Shown piece by piece: positions 40,636-50,099 of a DNA stretch of 64,000 bases (positions are counted from its first letter, which is position 1; the number at the start of each line of letters is the position of its first letter). The position numbers and the translations under genes are program-made. The DNA comes from a virus, in the IMG/VR virus record IMGVR_UViG_3300027987_000382, positions 1 to 64,000 of that record; one strand, given 5' to 3'. The notes under the pieces are model-generated. The model did not search any database. It was given only the letters and a program-made list of their open reading frames with translations, and was not told the DNA's origin.

Positions 40636-43519
40636 GCCAGTCTCTTGGGAGGAGCTTGACAATGATCTGATTCCTTTTCAAAGTGAATGTTCCACGCATG
40701 TCGTCATAGTCAACACATGCCTGGATGCCCGTCCCAACAAGTAGAGTGCTCGCATCTTGCAGTGCCAGTTCATTGCTGAAAAGCAATAGCAAAGCGGTCT
40801 GGACGCCATCGCTGACGATCAGCCTCGCATATTCTTTCTTTGTCTTGGTCTCGGCGAATTGTAGCTCCGTGATCACCACTTCTAGCTTCGGATCACCGCC
40901 ATTCGCGGCGACCTCTTTCGCTTCTTCGATAGTGCAATCACCTTCGATGTCATAGACGTCCAACGGTGAATGCAGATAGTACCCAAGGTACTGTTTCTCG
41001 AACTCGAGCTTCTGCTCGAGGCTGAACGATTCATGGTCGAACAAAGCCATCACCCTCTCACGGGTGTCATCAGGCTTTGGTGTCCAATTCTGAATCTTAT
41101 TCGGGATCTTGCGACGATTGGGGAACTGAGCCTTGTACTCGGCAGTCTGTCGCTTACGTTCCTCTTCGATCGTCTCATCGTTCCAATCGTCCTGGTCAAG
41201 CAGCTTCTGCCGAACCTCTTGGCGGATCTGTGTGATGTCCTTCCCGCTGCAATACTTGTACTGGTACCACATCCAAGTGGCATAGCTATTCTCATGTCCC
41301 GGCACCGAAGAAAAGGCACCAAGCTTGATGAACCGCTCCATCACAGTCTTGCTCTTAGCACCCTTCTTTTCGATGAACTCGTCGATGTCTGTGAATGATC
41401 CGCGACCAACAAACTTATCAGCTGCCGCTTCACCGATCCCTTTGATGCCGATCATCCCCTGGTTGACTTTGTCACCAGTCGCCGTGAAGTTCGTCGTCAA
41501 GTTCGTGATGTTGATTGTGTCGAACACGACTCCCTTAGCCCGTTCTTCTGGTCTGAAAGTTCCACAGTATGTGATGTCTGTCGGTTCCCATTTCTCGGCT
41601 CTAGCGATGCCCATGTAACGGACGAGCTTGTCTGGATGGCAGTCGCTCATCACCGCTGCCCACCACTCTGGTGCGAAGTGAGCCTTCAACCACAAGCATC
41701 TCAGAGCCACCAGACAATAAGACACAGCATGTGACCGGTTGAATGCGTAGCGTCCGAACGTCTCCATCTTCGGCCACCACTCGGCCGCCTCTTTGTCGCC
41801 GATAACACGGGACGCACCAATCAGCCATTGCTCTCTGATCGGTTTCAGTTTGTGTGTCCACTTCTTGGCAACAGCTTTTCTAGCTTCTTGTGCCTGCGGA
41901 GCCGTGAAACCAGCGATCAGCTGCCAAATTGCCTGGAGCTGCTCCTGATAGACGATCACGCCGTACGTCGACTCCAGAACCCGAAGGATGTCTGGGTGCA
42001 GCCGCTTCTTCCAGCTGGCGGTTGGATCATCGCGGTTCTCAACAGCCTCTGGGATCGACGCCATCGGACCAGGGTGCCCCATGGCGTTGAAAAGCATCAA
42101 GTCTTCGAAATTCCTAACGCCATTCGCCAGAATACTCTTGGCCAGATCGGTGTCGAACTGGAACACCCCATCAGTCTTTTGCTCGTTTGCGAGCCTGAGT
42201 GCATGCACGTCATTGAGTTCAATGAACCGTTTCTTCCTATCGGCATCGTAGAAATGCCCGGCCCTATTTTGTGTCGGATCGATGTCGTCCCAACCGCTCA
42301 TAATTGGCGGCAAGTCTTGGCCGTGCTGTGATTGTTCTGCCCTTGGCTTGCCAAACGAGATGCCGCGATTCTGTTCAATGAGTCTGCAGCACTCGAAAAT
42401 ATACTTGAGCGTCTTGAGTCCCAGGATATCCCACTTGATGTAGCCGAACTTGGAGAGCTGCGTGTTGCGGCCTTCGGACCACATGCTCACCCAGTAACCC
42501 TTGCTTCCACTTTTGGCTAACGGGATGTTGCCGAACAGGGTGCGATCGGCGATAATCAGAGCCCCAGCGTGCATACCCATGTTACGCACACGGCCGATGA
42601 TCTGCACGGCGTAGCTGACTTCTTGCGGATATTTCCTAGCGAAGGCACGAAGCTGTTCGTGTTCCTTTAATAATTTGCCAATTGTAGGGCTGTCGGTAGC
42701 AGTACCGCCGCTACTATCCTTCTTCTGTTGCTTCGATCCGCCATGATGTTGTTTATCCTCGTAATCTCCTTCGCCGCCGCCGGGCGGCTGCCGCTGAAGT
42801 GCCAGATATTTCTCTGTTGGAGAGCATTTTGGACAACTCCAATTGGTGTGTACGTGGCCGCACTCTTTCTCTTCGCCTGTTTGTGCGTCCTTGATCCGCT
42901 CTTTGCAGGCCGCAGCTCCGCCGTCCTTCAATTCGTCGACGTCGTCCGGCAGACTTGTCGTTAGTTCGTAAACCTCGGCACGTCGCCGCTTCTTGTCCTC
43001 TTCATCGGCGGCCGTCGCTTGCATCGTGTCAATCAGAGCAGAACGGAACTTGTAAGTCTGCCAAGTACCGACTGAGCACACGGGGCCGTAGCCGTCCGTA
43101 ATGTTCATGCCGTATTTCTTGGCGGCATATTCCTTGATCGGATCACGAGCCTCTGGCAAACAGTCGAGGTCGATGTCTGGCATGTCCGGGTCTTTGACGA
43201 AGTCGCACGGCACGTGGCCTTTGTCGGCCTTGTACTTCATGACTTCGGACGCTCGGACTGTACAGAGCATCTCGTCTTTGCGGTTGGCGATTGGGTCGCC
43301 TTCGACCATCCCTAGCAGCCACGGCAGAACCAAGCAGCCTGGGTTTTTGTCGAATTTCTTGCCGTCGTTGTAGAGATTGATCCAGTAGGTTGTGGCACCT
43401 TGTTTCTCAATCTCTCGTTGCTCGAATGTCAAGCGGTTTTGATAGGTGCCATTCAAGCCACGCTGGTCAAGCTCCTCGTGAGCGAGGGTTTTCAGCTCTT
43501 CCCAAGTGACTTCAGCCAT
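40583..43519 (-). CDS. dnaE (C-part): DNA polymerase III alpha subunit (DnaE), C-terminal part
   Basis: 978 aa. A 110-residue lead resembles the stretch before the palm (EELKTLAHEELDQRGLNGTYQNRL). MPDIDLDCLPEARDPI then supplies the two catalytic Asp. MGMHAGALIIAD, GVFQFDTDLAKSIL, YGVIVYQEQLQAI and FNRSHAVSYCLVALRCLWLKAH are standard finger motifs. GIKGIGEAAADKF is a helix-hairpin-helix, and an OB-like end follows. A CKERIKD...CGHVHTNWSCPKC zinc insert near residue 215 is unusual. The PHP and first palm segments are in a separate gene at 46115, 2.6 kb upstream. It is probably the replicase when joined with that part. Confidence 0.9.
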   Translation of the reverse strand: MAEVTWEELKTLAHEELDQRGLNGTYQNRLTFEQREIEKQGATTYWINLYNDGKKFDKNPGCLVLPWLLGMVEGDPIANRKDEMLCTVRASEVMKYKADKGHVPCDFVKDPDMPDIDLDCLPEARDPIKEYAAKKYGMNITDGYGPVCSVGTWQTYKFRSALIDTMQATAADEEDKKRRRAEVYELTTSLPDDVDELKDGGAAACKERIKDAQTGEEKECGHVHTNWSCPKCSPTEKYLALQRQPPGGGEGDYEDKQHHGGSKQQKKDSSGGTATDSPTIGKLLKEHEQLRAFARKYPQEVSYAVQIIGRVRNMGMHAGALIIADRTLFGNIPLAKSGSKGYWVSMWSEGRNTQLSKFGYIKWDILGLKTLKYIFECCRLIEQNRGISFGKPRAEQSQHGQDLPPIMSGWDDIDPTQNRAGHFYDADRKKRFIELNDVHALRLANEQKTDGVFQFDTDLAKSILANGVRNFEDLMLFNAMGHPGPMASIPEAVENRDDPTASWKKRLHPDILRVLESTYGVIVYQEQLQAIWQLIAGFTAPQAQEARKAVAKKWTHKLKPIREQWLIGASRVIGDKEAAEWWPKMETFGRYAFNRSHAVSYCLVALRCLWLKAHFAPEWWAAVMSDCHPDKLVRYMGIARAEKWEPTDITYCGTFRPEERAKGVVFDTINITNLTTNFTATGDKVNQGMIGIKGIGEAAADKFVGRGSFTDIDEFIEKKGAKSKTVMERFIKLGAFSSVPGHENSYATWMWYQYKYCSGKDITQIRQEVRQKLLDQDDWNDETIEEERKRQTAEYKAQFPNRRKIPNKIQNWTPKPDDTRERVMALFDHESFSLEQKLEFEKQYLGYYLHSPLDVYDIEGDCTIEEAKEVAANGGDPKLEVVITELQFAETKTKKEYARLIVSDGVQTALLLLFSNELALQDASTLLVGTGIQACVDYDDMRGTFTLKRNQIIVKLLPRDWRERQRKAAGIPLSDDEG

Positions 43520-44115
43520 TCCTGGTATTCCTCAAGCTTCTCTGGATGCTTGCTTTTGACATGCAGTGTTCTACCCGGTGTGCTATTTATCGAATGATCA
43601 CAGTACGGACAAAATAATGATGGTTTGTTGGCCTCCGTGACCTTCTTGTCACGATCTGCTTTGGTCAGCTTTTTCTTGACCGGTTCTGGCTTATCGGTAA
43701 ATTCGACTTTCGGTGTGCCATCTTCGTTGTAAAGTGCGTCGACTGAGTCCCAGTCAATCACCCACGGCTGAATGGCATAATACTTCCCATCGCGGTGTTC
43801 TACGGTCGCGAAGTAGACAAAGCATTGCTTTTCGAAAGCTTTATCCAGGATCTCTTTGTGTTCCTTCCTGTTCCGAACTCGATGTGTTGACACAACACGT
43901 GACGGCGGCTTGACAATGAGCAATGCAATGCTCGAATAATCGATACCCTTGGTTCTCTTCGAACCCGATTCAGAGATGAACTGAGCGGCGTCATCGAGCG
44001 AATACGACTCATCCTCTATCAGGTACTCGTCTCCAGTGCGTGTCACGGTGACTCCACGCACTATCTTGGACTTCCCATTACGGAGTTTCAGAAGTTGGTC
44101 CTGGATGGAGGCCAT
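43492..44115 (-). CDS. Hypothetical protein with C2H2-type zinc finger end, 207 aa
   Basis: The start may be this ATG or a GTG three codons earlier. N-terminal part alpha/beta (GIDYSSIALLIVKPPSRV, CFVYFATVEHRDGKYYAIQP). The end LFCPYCDHSINSTPGRTLHVKSKH is a single C-x2-C...H-x4-H finger. Lies between the two halves of the polymerase. Confidence 0.7.
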   Translation of the reverse strand: MASIQDQLLKLRNGKSKIVRGVTVTRTGDEYLIEDESYSLDDAAQFISESGSKRTKGIDYSSIALLIVKPPSRVVSTHRVRNRKEHKEILDKAFEKQCFVYFATVEHRDGKYYAIQPWVIDWDSVDALYNEDGTPKVEFTDKPEPVKKKLTKADRDKKVTEANKPSLFCPYCDHSINSTPGRTLHVKSKHPEKLEEYQEWLKSLGKS

Positions 44116-44116
44116 T

Positions 44117-44791
44117 TCAAGCACCGCGAGTCAAACAGTTGATGCCCCAGCGATAATCAAATTCATTCAGTATCTTAGCGATTTTCTGCAGGTACACGTT
44201 CGGGCTTTTGTGCATCCAGCTATGAATCTCCAACAGCAGATACGGTTTGAATTTGGCCAAGATTCCTCTGGCACCCTCTAGAATCATTGCTTCCGCACCT
44301 TCTGTGTCGATCTTGATAAAATCGACGCGGTCGAAATTGTAGCTGTCCAAACAACGAGACAGAGCACCGCCAGCAGCAACATAACACGAGTTGTTGCCTT
44401 GGTTGTCCGGATTATACTTCACCTCGAGCGATACGCCATCTCTGTCCCACAAAGGAACATTGTAAACTTCGACGTTCTTGTACCCGTTCAAGGCGACATT
44501 ATGTTGCAGCATCGCAGCTGTTCTTGGTGCCGCTTCAAAAGCGTGAATCTTAGCAACAAATGGAGACAAAAACATTGAATAAATGCCGATGTGGGCACCA
44601 CAGTCTAGCACCACGGAATCCGGCGTCAAGATGTTTCTGGCCATTCTGAGCATTGAAGCTTCTGGCCACCATCCGTTTCGAAGTTGATCGCTGACGTTAT
44701 CGGTCTCAAATATCATCATCCAGTGCGGCACGCGTTTTCCATCTCTGTCCATATAGACGATCGGAACATTGTTGATTTCATGGTGCAGCAT
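44117..44791 (-). CDS. FkbM-family methyltransferase
   Basis: 224 aa. SVVLDCGAHIGIYSMFLSPFV is the SAM loop, IHAFEAAPRTAAML the acidic strand and FIKIDTEGAEAMILEGA the FkbM hallmark. Members O-methylate sugars or natural products. In this genome the substrate is probably a glycan made by the many glycosyltransferases. Confidence 0.9.
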   Translation of the reverse strand: MLHHEINNVPIVYMDRDGKRVPHWMMIFETDNVSDQLRNGWWPEASMLRMARNILTPDSVVLDCGAHIGIYSMFLSPFVAKIHAFEAAPRTAAMLQHNVALNGYKNVEVYNVPLWDRDGVSLEVKYNPDNQGNNSCYVAAGGALSRCLDSYNFDRVDFIKIDTEGAEAMILEGARGILAKFKPYLLLEIHSWMHKSPNVYLQKIAKILNEFDYRWGINCLTRGA

Positions 44792-45284
44792 CGTTTAATC
44801 CAGTTGTTCCAGAGTCGAAATGTTCCTGCGATTCCAACGCTCGATTGGCAAGTTCCTTGGCTCGCACGATGCATTCAGCAAGAACCCCGACATCAGATCG
44901 GTCAGTGTATCGATTGTAACGATATACCGCAATGTCTTTGTAGTATCCATACCATCTTCTCAGCTCTTCAACCTCCTGCTTGTTTTTAGACGGGCTGACA
45001 ACAAAATGCTGGCCATCCATCTTCAGCAGATCATCAACGTATCTGCTGGAAATGAAGAGTCTGGCAGTGTAGCCTCGAAACTGTGGCAACACACTGCTCA
45101 GAGCAAGCCTTGCGGCCATTATTTCGGCAAGATTAGCCGTAGATCCGCCTAGAGCCCACCCGAATTCTCTAGTTTGCACCCGCTTATGGCTGTCGGTCAG
45201 TCTGACAATCACACCACATCCAGCCAACTGAGTTGGCTTGCCGTTGTCACGACTCGCCGCAGCACAAACTAGATCGAGCCTCAT
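44778..45284 (-). CDS. RNase H-fold protein (degenerate RNase HI-like)
   Basis: 168 aa. LDLVCAAASRDN and CGVIVRL mimic the first strands, STANLAEIMAARLAL is the conserved Glu helix, and RLFISSRYVDDLL stands where TDSQYV carries the third acid, here replaced by Ser. Catalysis is doubtful. It may bind RNA-DNA hybrids or act on sequence contexts unknown. Confidence 0.6.
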   Translation of the reverse strand: MRLDLVCAAASRDNGKPTQLAGCGVIVRLTDSHKRVQTREFGWALGGSTANLAEIMAARLALSSVLPQFRGYTARLFISSRYVDDLLKMDGQHFVVSPSKNKQEVEELRRWYGYYKDIAVYRYNRYTDRSDVGVLAECIVRAKELANRALESQEHFDSGTTGLNDAAP

Positions 45285-45826
45285 AGCACATTGCCACGTG
45301 CATCCCGAATATCAGGATATTTCGCTTTAGTAACAGACGCAAGGGCACGGAGAGCATCGGCCATCGATTTGAGGACCGTATTTTTCGCAGCGATTTGGTC
45401 ATCAGTGCTGCGATTCTTGCCGAGCACCACTAGGATCTCATCGCCCTTCTGGCGAACACTGAGCGGGAATCTCTCACCACGCTGGACAGCACGGGCGGCC
45501 CTGTCATCAACGGACCGCTGGATATGCATCGCAATCGCCTCGACGATACTGAAAGCAAGAATTTTCAGCTCACCGTCGATATTCTGCAGAGCTTCCGGCG
45601 TGTAGATGAGTTCCTTGTCCGGATCGTCGTAGTCAGGAACAAAATCGAGTACCTTCGCCAAGAAGACAGCCAACTGTTGAGTGGGGCCGTTCATGATCAT
45701 CATGTGCAGATGCACCGAATGACGAAGTTCGTCCCTGGCTGTTGGTTTCTCTTTGTACACAAGCGGTGAGGTCGGCATACCGCCGACTGGTGTTGGTTCT
45801 TGCTCTTGGATTTCTGCTTCACTCAT
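45281..45826 (-). CDS. Hypothetical protein, 181 aa
   Basis: Start at the ATG with GGAG 7 bases upstream, overlapping the preceding stop. The N-terminal 35 residues are Pro/Glu-rich. The rest is helical (ELRHSVHLHMMIMNGPTQQL, ALADALRALASVTKA-like) and could be a small oligomer-forming protein. Unrecognised. Confidence 0.68.
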   Translation of the reverse strand: MSEAEIQEQEPTPVGGMPTSPLVYKEKPTARDELRHSVHLHMMIMNGPTQQLAVFLAKVLDFVPDYDDPDKELIYTPEALQNIDGELKILAFSIVEAIAMHIQRSVDDRAARAVQRGERFPLSVRQKGDEILVVLGKNRSTDDQIAAKNTVLKSMADALRALASVTKAKYPDIRDARGNVL

Positions 45827-46118
45827 TAAACAACTCCGGTGAGCATCGTGGACAATCGAAATCGTGAAGGCACCCGCCACCCGGTCTGCACTGTAACGGA
45901 CCACCGCAATCAGAGCAGGTTGGTTCTGGATAGCGATCAAAGATCAGCCAGTCAGACGGCACAGTCTCATCGAAGCCAGTGACGGCTTTTTCTGGGCTGT
46001 CAACCTGCTCGTTCCAAATGACCCTGGCCTCTTTCCCGTCATTGCTCATGACCATGACGTTGCGGACCTGACCATCAGGCCACTTACAGAGTGCTTCACA
46101 ATCGTATTTATTCGTCAA
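45819..46118 (-). CDS. Small protein with zinc-ribbon end, 99 aa
   Basis: A beta-rich start (VRNVMVMSNDGKEARVIW) is followed by CSDCGGPLQC...CPRC, a zinc ribbon. It is coupled by ATGA to the polymerase N-part, directly downstream of it in transcription. Confidence 0.65.
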   Translation of the reverse strand: MTNKYDCEALCKWPDGQVRNVMVMSNDGKEARVIWNEQVDSPEKAVTGFDETVPSDWLIFDRYPEPTCSDCGGPLQCRPGGGCLHDFDCPRCSPELFNE

Positions 46119-47533
46119 TTGATCGGCTCCGGCATTTTGACATTCAACATGTACCCGCCACGGCTCGGCGACAGGAATCTGTCAAATGAAAGTTCCCACA
46201 ACATGGGATCTAACACATGGATACCAAGCAAGAAACAAACCAACGAACCTCCAGCACTACCGCGAGGGCTAAATGGCCAGCCTCGCTTCTTCCCGTACCC
46301 CACCAAATCGCGAGTGATCAAGAAGTAACTGGCAAATCCTTTGTCGATGAACCGATTCAATTCGATTTTGGCCTGATCGACGTAAGTGACCTCGTTGCCG
46401 TCGATAATAAACCTCTTATCGACCTTTGTCAAGCCACGACTGTGCAATTCAGCCGCGACCAGCTTCTTGAGTTCATCGTCGGCATTCTGAATGTCCGGAA
46501 TTTTGGGCGATGTGTCGACGTCGAAAGGTTGGCACTTTTCTGCCACCATTAAAGTGTTGTCGCACATTCGCTCGAAGACGCCGTCGTCGAGGCCCCTGTC
46601 GTATCCGCCATTCTTGAATCTAGCCCACAACTCAGCACGCGACTTCATGTACTGCTCATCGCTGTTCACATGGAACAGATCAGGCGAATCGATCGTCGTA
46701 TCTTGTGCTACAGCCATCATGATCTTCTGCAGGATGAAATCCTTGCGGCGGAGATAATGGCAGTCGTTCGCCAGCACGATAGGGATTTTATACTGGTCGG
46801 CAATCATCACCAACCAGCGGAATACCTTCTCGTCTTCCGGGATGCCCGGCATCTGAAGTTCGATATAGTAGTCGTCTCCGAAAGCCGCTTTGAATTTCTT
46901 GACCCAATCGACAGCCGACTGGAATCGTTCCTCCTTAGTCCTCTCGCTGATCACGTTTCCTTCACGGTCCGTCAATTCCTTGTATCGAAGCTCGTGACAC
47001 ACCGGTCCGTTAAGGCAGCCGGATAGGATGATCAGACCCTCTTTGTATTCGCACAGTTTATCGAACCAAATGCGGTTGAACTGCATTCGGCCGAGACCGA
47101 ACAAACCAGTTTCGTACGCCTGAGTCGTCAACTTGACCAGATTGTGGAATCCAGTCTCATTCTTGCAGAGGACAGTGAGATGACGATTGCGGAACATTCG
47201 TGCCGCTAGTTCTTGGTTTTGCTGCCGCCATTCGAACGATCGGATCTTGATGCCTCGAGAGATGAGGTCTTTCCTGGCAGGCTCGTAGTCGTTGAAGTAA
47301 ATCTCGCATCCGGGGATGTACTTAACCCCAGCTTTCTTGAAGGCGAGATACATATCTGGCACGCTTGCCATGTGGCCGTGCTCTGTGGCACTCATTGCCG
47401 GATAGCCGCGTGCGACGCATTGCTCAGCATACTGTTCTGGTGTCGCTACTCCATCGAGAGCCGAAAAGACCGTATGGTTGTGAAGATGGACGAATTCCTT
47501 CGGTCCTTTATAGTTTTCCGGCTTGAATGTCAT
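46115..47533 (-). CDS. dnaE (N-part): DNA polymerase III alpha subunit (DnaE), N-terminal part
   Basis: 472 aa from the ATG with GAGG six bases upstream. FVHLHNHTVFSALDG, MSATEHGHMASV, YIPGCEIYF and IVLANDCHYL are PHP-domain metal sites. The palm then starts (YVDQAKIELNRFIDKGFASYFLI), and SPRGSAGGSLVCFLLGI with LSFDRFLSPSRGG is the glycine loop before the catalytic acids. The gene stops just before the PDxDxD motif, which is in the gene at 40583. No intein end is visible. Both parts repeat a YxxRLxxEL-like segment. Confidence 0.9.
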   Translation of the reverse strand: MTFKPENYKGPKEFVHLHNHTVFSALDGVATPEQYAEQCVARGYPAMSATEHGHMASVPDMYLAFKKAGVKYIPGCEIYFNDYEPARKDLISRGIKIRSFEWRQQNQELAARMFRNRHLTVLCKNETGFHNLVKLTTQAYETGLFGLGRMQFNRIWFDKLCEYKEGLIILSGCLNGPVCHELRYKELTDREGNVISERTKEERFQSAVDWVKKFKAAFGDDYYIELQMPGIPEDEKVFRWLVMIADQYKIPIVLANDCHYLRRKDFILQKIMMAVAQDTTIDSPDLFHVNSDEQYMKSRAELWARFKNGGYDRGLDDGVFERMCDNTLMVAEKCQPFDVDTSPKIPDIQNADDELKKLVAAELHSRGLTKVDKRFIIDGNEVTYVDQAKIELNRFIDKGFASYFLITRDLVGYGKKRGWPFSPRGSAGGSLVCFLLGIHVLDPMLWELSFDRFLSPSRGGYMLNVKMPEPIN

Positions 47534-48188
47534 CAACATTCCTCATGATGTCTACTGGCACATTTTGGTATGGCGGAATGTCGCTCCTCAGAAGACCCCC
47601 AACGACACGTTGACAGAGAAGCTGGTCTGTTTCTGGCACTTCTGGGTAATGGGGATCTATGGCAGTTCTCCCCATCCTCGCGATTAGTCGTTCAAATACA
47701 GCCGCTTCACTCGGGTTCTGGAGGCTGCAGACCTTCCACAAACGGCACAAATGATTGTAGAAAACTTCGTCACCAAGTTTTTCTCGCAGCCGATCGAAAT
47801 TTTCTCTGATCGATTGTGCCTGTATCGGCAATTTAGATGGATCGAGCATTTCAATCCAATAATTCCGTCTGTACTCGCCCGCTATCTCCGTCTCAAAAAC
47901 GTGCTTGATCGTCTGGCGGCAGGCTTGAGCACAAATACGTACGACATCCTGGGCACGGTAGGAGCAATTCAGACCAGTTGCAAAAGCGACAGCCATATCG
48001 CACACGGTACGATACGAATAGCGATGACCAGTTTTGGCCTGGAACCAGCTGTCGAGATTCGGAACGGTTTGCCTATGCAATCGCTCATCGTAAAGAGCCG
48101 GAAGTCCAGGTCCCATTCGCAGGTACCACAACTCGGTCCTTAACTGAAATGCAACCGTATCACCGTTTGCATACTTGATGGTGAGCAT
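47508..48188 (-). CDS. Hypothetical protein, 226 aa
   Basis: Starts MLTIKYANGDTVAFQLR, head-to-head with the plus-strand gene at 48187, so the two start codons overlap on opposite strands. Helical, Arg/Gln/Cys-rich (RICAQACRQTIKHVFETEI, FYNHLCRLWKVCSL). Not recognised. Confidence 0.65.
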   Translation of the reverse strand: MLTIKYANGDTVAFQLRTELWYLRMGPGLPALYDERLHRQTVPNLDSWFQAKTGHRYSYRTVCDMAVAFATGLNCSYRAQDVVRICAQACRQTIKHVFETEIAGEYRRNYWIEMLDPSKLPIQAQSIRENFDRLREKLGDEVFYNHLCRLWKVCSLQNPSEAAVFERLIARMGRTAIDPHYPEVPETDQLLCQRVVGGLLRSDIPPYQNVPVDIMRNVDDIQAGKL

Positions 48189-49155
48189 GTTTTTACAAGA
48201 CCGCAAAGACGTGGCCGTCATTGTGACGAACCACAATTATCTGCATTTCCTGGCTGATGCTTTATCTAGCATCAGAGACCAAATTCTGGCACCGACAGAA
48301 GTCGTCGTCGTCGATGACGCATCCGACGAGAGCTGCGAAGACCTTGTTCAACACTACGGATACCAATATATCAAGACTGAGTACGCCAACCCGCTTCTAG
48401 CAAGGCGAGCAGGATTCGAAGCAACCAAATCCGAATATGTCTGTTTCCTGGATGCCGACGATCGCCTACCATCATCTTATCTTGCACAAGCGATTCTGGC
48501 AGTCAACAATGGCATCGACATCGCCTTCTCCGACATCCAGCACTTTGGCGACAGAGACGACCGGATCAGATACCGTGAAGATATCCCGGCTAGAAGATTA
48601 TGGCAGGTGAACTTCCTTCACATCGGATGCGTTGTCAGCAGAATCGCTGTCGAACTTAGCGAAGCATTCTTAGGCCACCCCAACAGACAGAATTATCACG
48701 AAGACTGGCTGTTCTGGCGGAAAGTCGTCAGATACGGCTTCAAGTACGCCAAGCACAGCGTTCCATACGAAGTGCGAGTGCATAGCGGGAACCGGTCTGC
48801 ATCAATCAGAGAAGGTGGATACATCGCCGAAAGAGCTGTCCGCGACCTCGAGGAAATATGGCATTTCCACACAAACAAAAACTCACTCGACTTCCTCAAA
48901 TTCTTGAATGCGGCAGCCAAGAAGTCAACCGGCGACTATGTCTGTTTGAGCAAGCACAGGAGTCCGATGGAATTCCCAACGTACGACTGGCACGCCATGG
49001 CGATGCATTTGGACCATGATGTCGCGGTGGTACATGACAGTAAGTATGAGTTGTTCGATCACACATTGATCGTGGGGCCGGTATTTCGCGACTACGTCTA
49101 CACCAGCCTCAAGCTTCCGTTCGATGCGAAAACAGAGAGAGTAGTCATAATATGA
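48187..49155 (+). CDS. GT2-family glycosyltransferase
   Basis: 322 aa. VAVIVTNHNYLHFLADAL, VVVVDDASDESCEDLV and YVCFLDADDRLPSSYL are the nucleotide-sugar and DxD motifs of GT2 enzymes, and NYHEDWLFWRKVVRYGFKY is the catalytic ED region. First gene of a three-gene plus-strand glycosylation operon. Translation may begin at a TTG at 48175. Confidence 0.88.
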   Translation: MFLQDRKDVAVIVTNHNYLHFLADALSSIRDQILAPTEVVVVDDASDESCEDLVQHYGYQYIKTEYANPLLARRAGFEATKSEYVCFLDADDRLPSSYLAQAILAVNNGIDIAFSDIQHFGDRDDRIRYREDIPARRLWQVNFLHIGCVVSRIAVELSEAFLGHPNRQNYHEDWLFWRKVVRYGFKYAKHSVPYEVRVHSGNRSASIREGGYIAERAVRDLEEIWHFHTNKNSLDFLKFLNAAAKKSTGDYVCLSKHRSPMEFPTYDWHAMAMHLDHDVAVVHDSKYELFDHTLIVGPVFRDYVYTSLKLPFDAKTERVVII

Positions 49156-50099
49156 ATCACATGGCGACCGTCATCACCCATAATCACATCGATCAAGCAT
49201 TGGCACTCCAGGCGTCGATGCATCGGCACGCCGACACCACAATGCATGTGCTGATCACCAATCCACATAGACAGAAACTACCAGCACTGCGAAAAGAACT
49301 CGGTAGTAACGTCGTCCTACACACGACAGAAGAATTGACTCAGGACCCAAATGTCGGAATCATCGCACGATTCATCGTGTCGAAATATTCATTCCTGTCG
49401 CTCGACGCGGTGCCAGAGCACATCAACCCAAACGACTACCTAAGATGGTCTCTCAAATCCGTATTTCTGCGGATGCTTTTCAATTCTGGCATAGAGAATA
49501 TCTTGTACTGTGACTGCGATCTTTTCTTCTACGAGGACTACACTTTCGTCGTAGACATTTTCAAAGAGAGCAGGATCATCTTATCACCACACTGGCGAGT
49601 AATCAGGCCGATCATCGACAATGATTTCAAGTTTAATTTCATACACGGCCTCTACAACGCCGGTTTTGTTGGGGTGAGGAGGGACGCCAGTGACATGCTC
49701 GAATGGTGGGGCGAAATGTGTGCCCATGAGTGCAGTGCTGACACTTCGATGCACGGCACATATGTCGACCAGAAATACCTCGACATCGTGCCTTTATACT
49801 TCGACGGCGTTCACATTCTCAAACACAAAGGCTGCAACGTAGCCGGGTGGAATCTGAAGCAATTGGAACGCAAGACTGTCGACAACAAAACGACGGTCAA
49901 CGGTGACCCTCTGATTTTCGTTCACTTCTCACCGGTCACAATCGCAAACATCGAAGGCGGTTTTGATCCAATGCTCCATGACGCATACAAGGCATACCAG
50001 GATGAACTGAAGACTCAACGGCTTTGGCTTATGAGAAAGCAAATGCCAGAATGCATTTCGCAACGGCAAGCCGAGGATGACAAGAAAACTGTGATTTAA
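49152..50099 (+). CDS. GT8-like glycosyltransferase / nucleotide-sugar transferase
   Basis: 315 aa. The start (VITHNHIDQALALQASMHRH) and NILYCDCDLFFYEDYT with its DxD match GT8-type and related retaining transferases. LYNAGFVGVRRDASDML and DQKYLDIVPLYFDGVHIL follow the same pattern. The ATG overlaps the previous stop (ATGA). Confidence 0.82.
   Translation: MNHMATVITHNHIDQALALQASMHRHADTTMHVLITNPHRQKLPALRKELGSNVVLHTTEELTQDPNVGIIARFIVSKYSFLSLDAVPEHINPNDYLRWSLKSVFLRMLFNSGIENILYCDCDLFFYEDYTFVVDIFKESRIILSPHWRVIRPIIDNDFKFNFIHGLYNAGFVGVRRDASDMLEWWGEMCAHECSADTSMHGTYVDQKYLDIVPLYFDGVHILKHKGCNVAGWNLKQLERKTVDNKTTVNGDPLIFVHFSPVTIANIEGGFDPMLHDAYKAYQDELKTQRLWLMRKQMPECISQRQAEDDKKTVI

Noticed and set aside
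46115-47533. Split intein joining the two DnaE parts
   Set aside because: No intein N-terminal Cys block after the N-part or C-terminal His-Asn block before the C-part is visible, and the N-part stops at its own codon.
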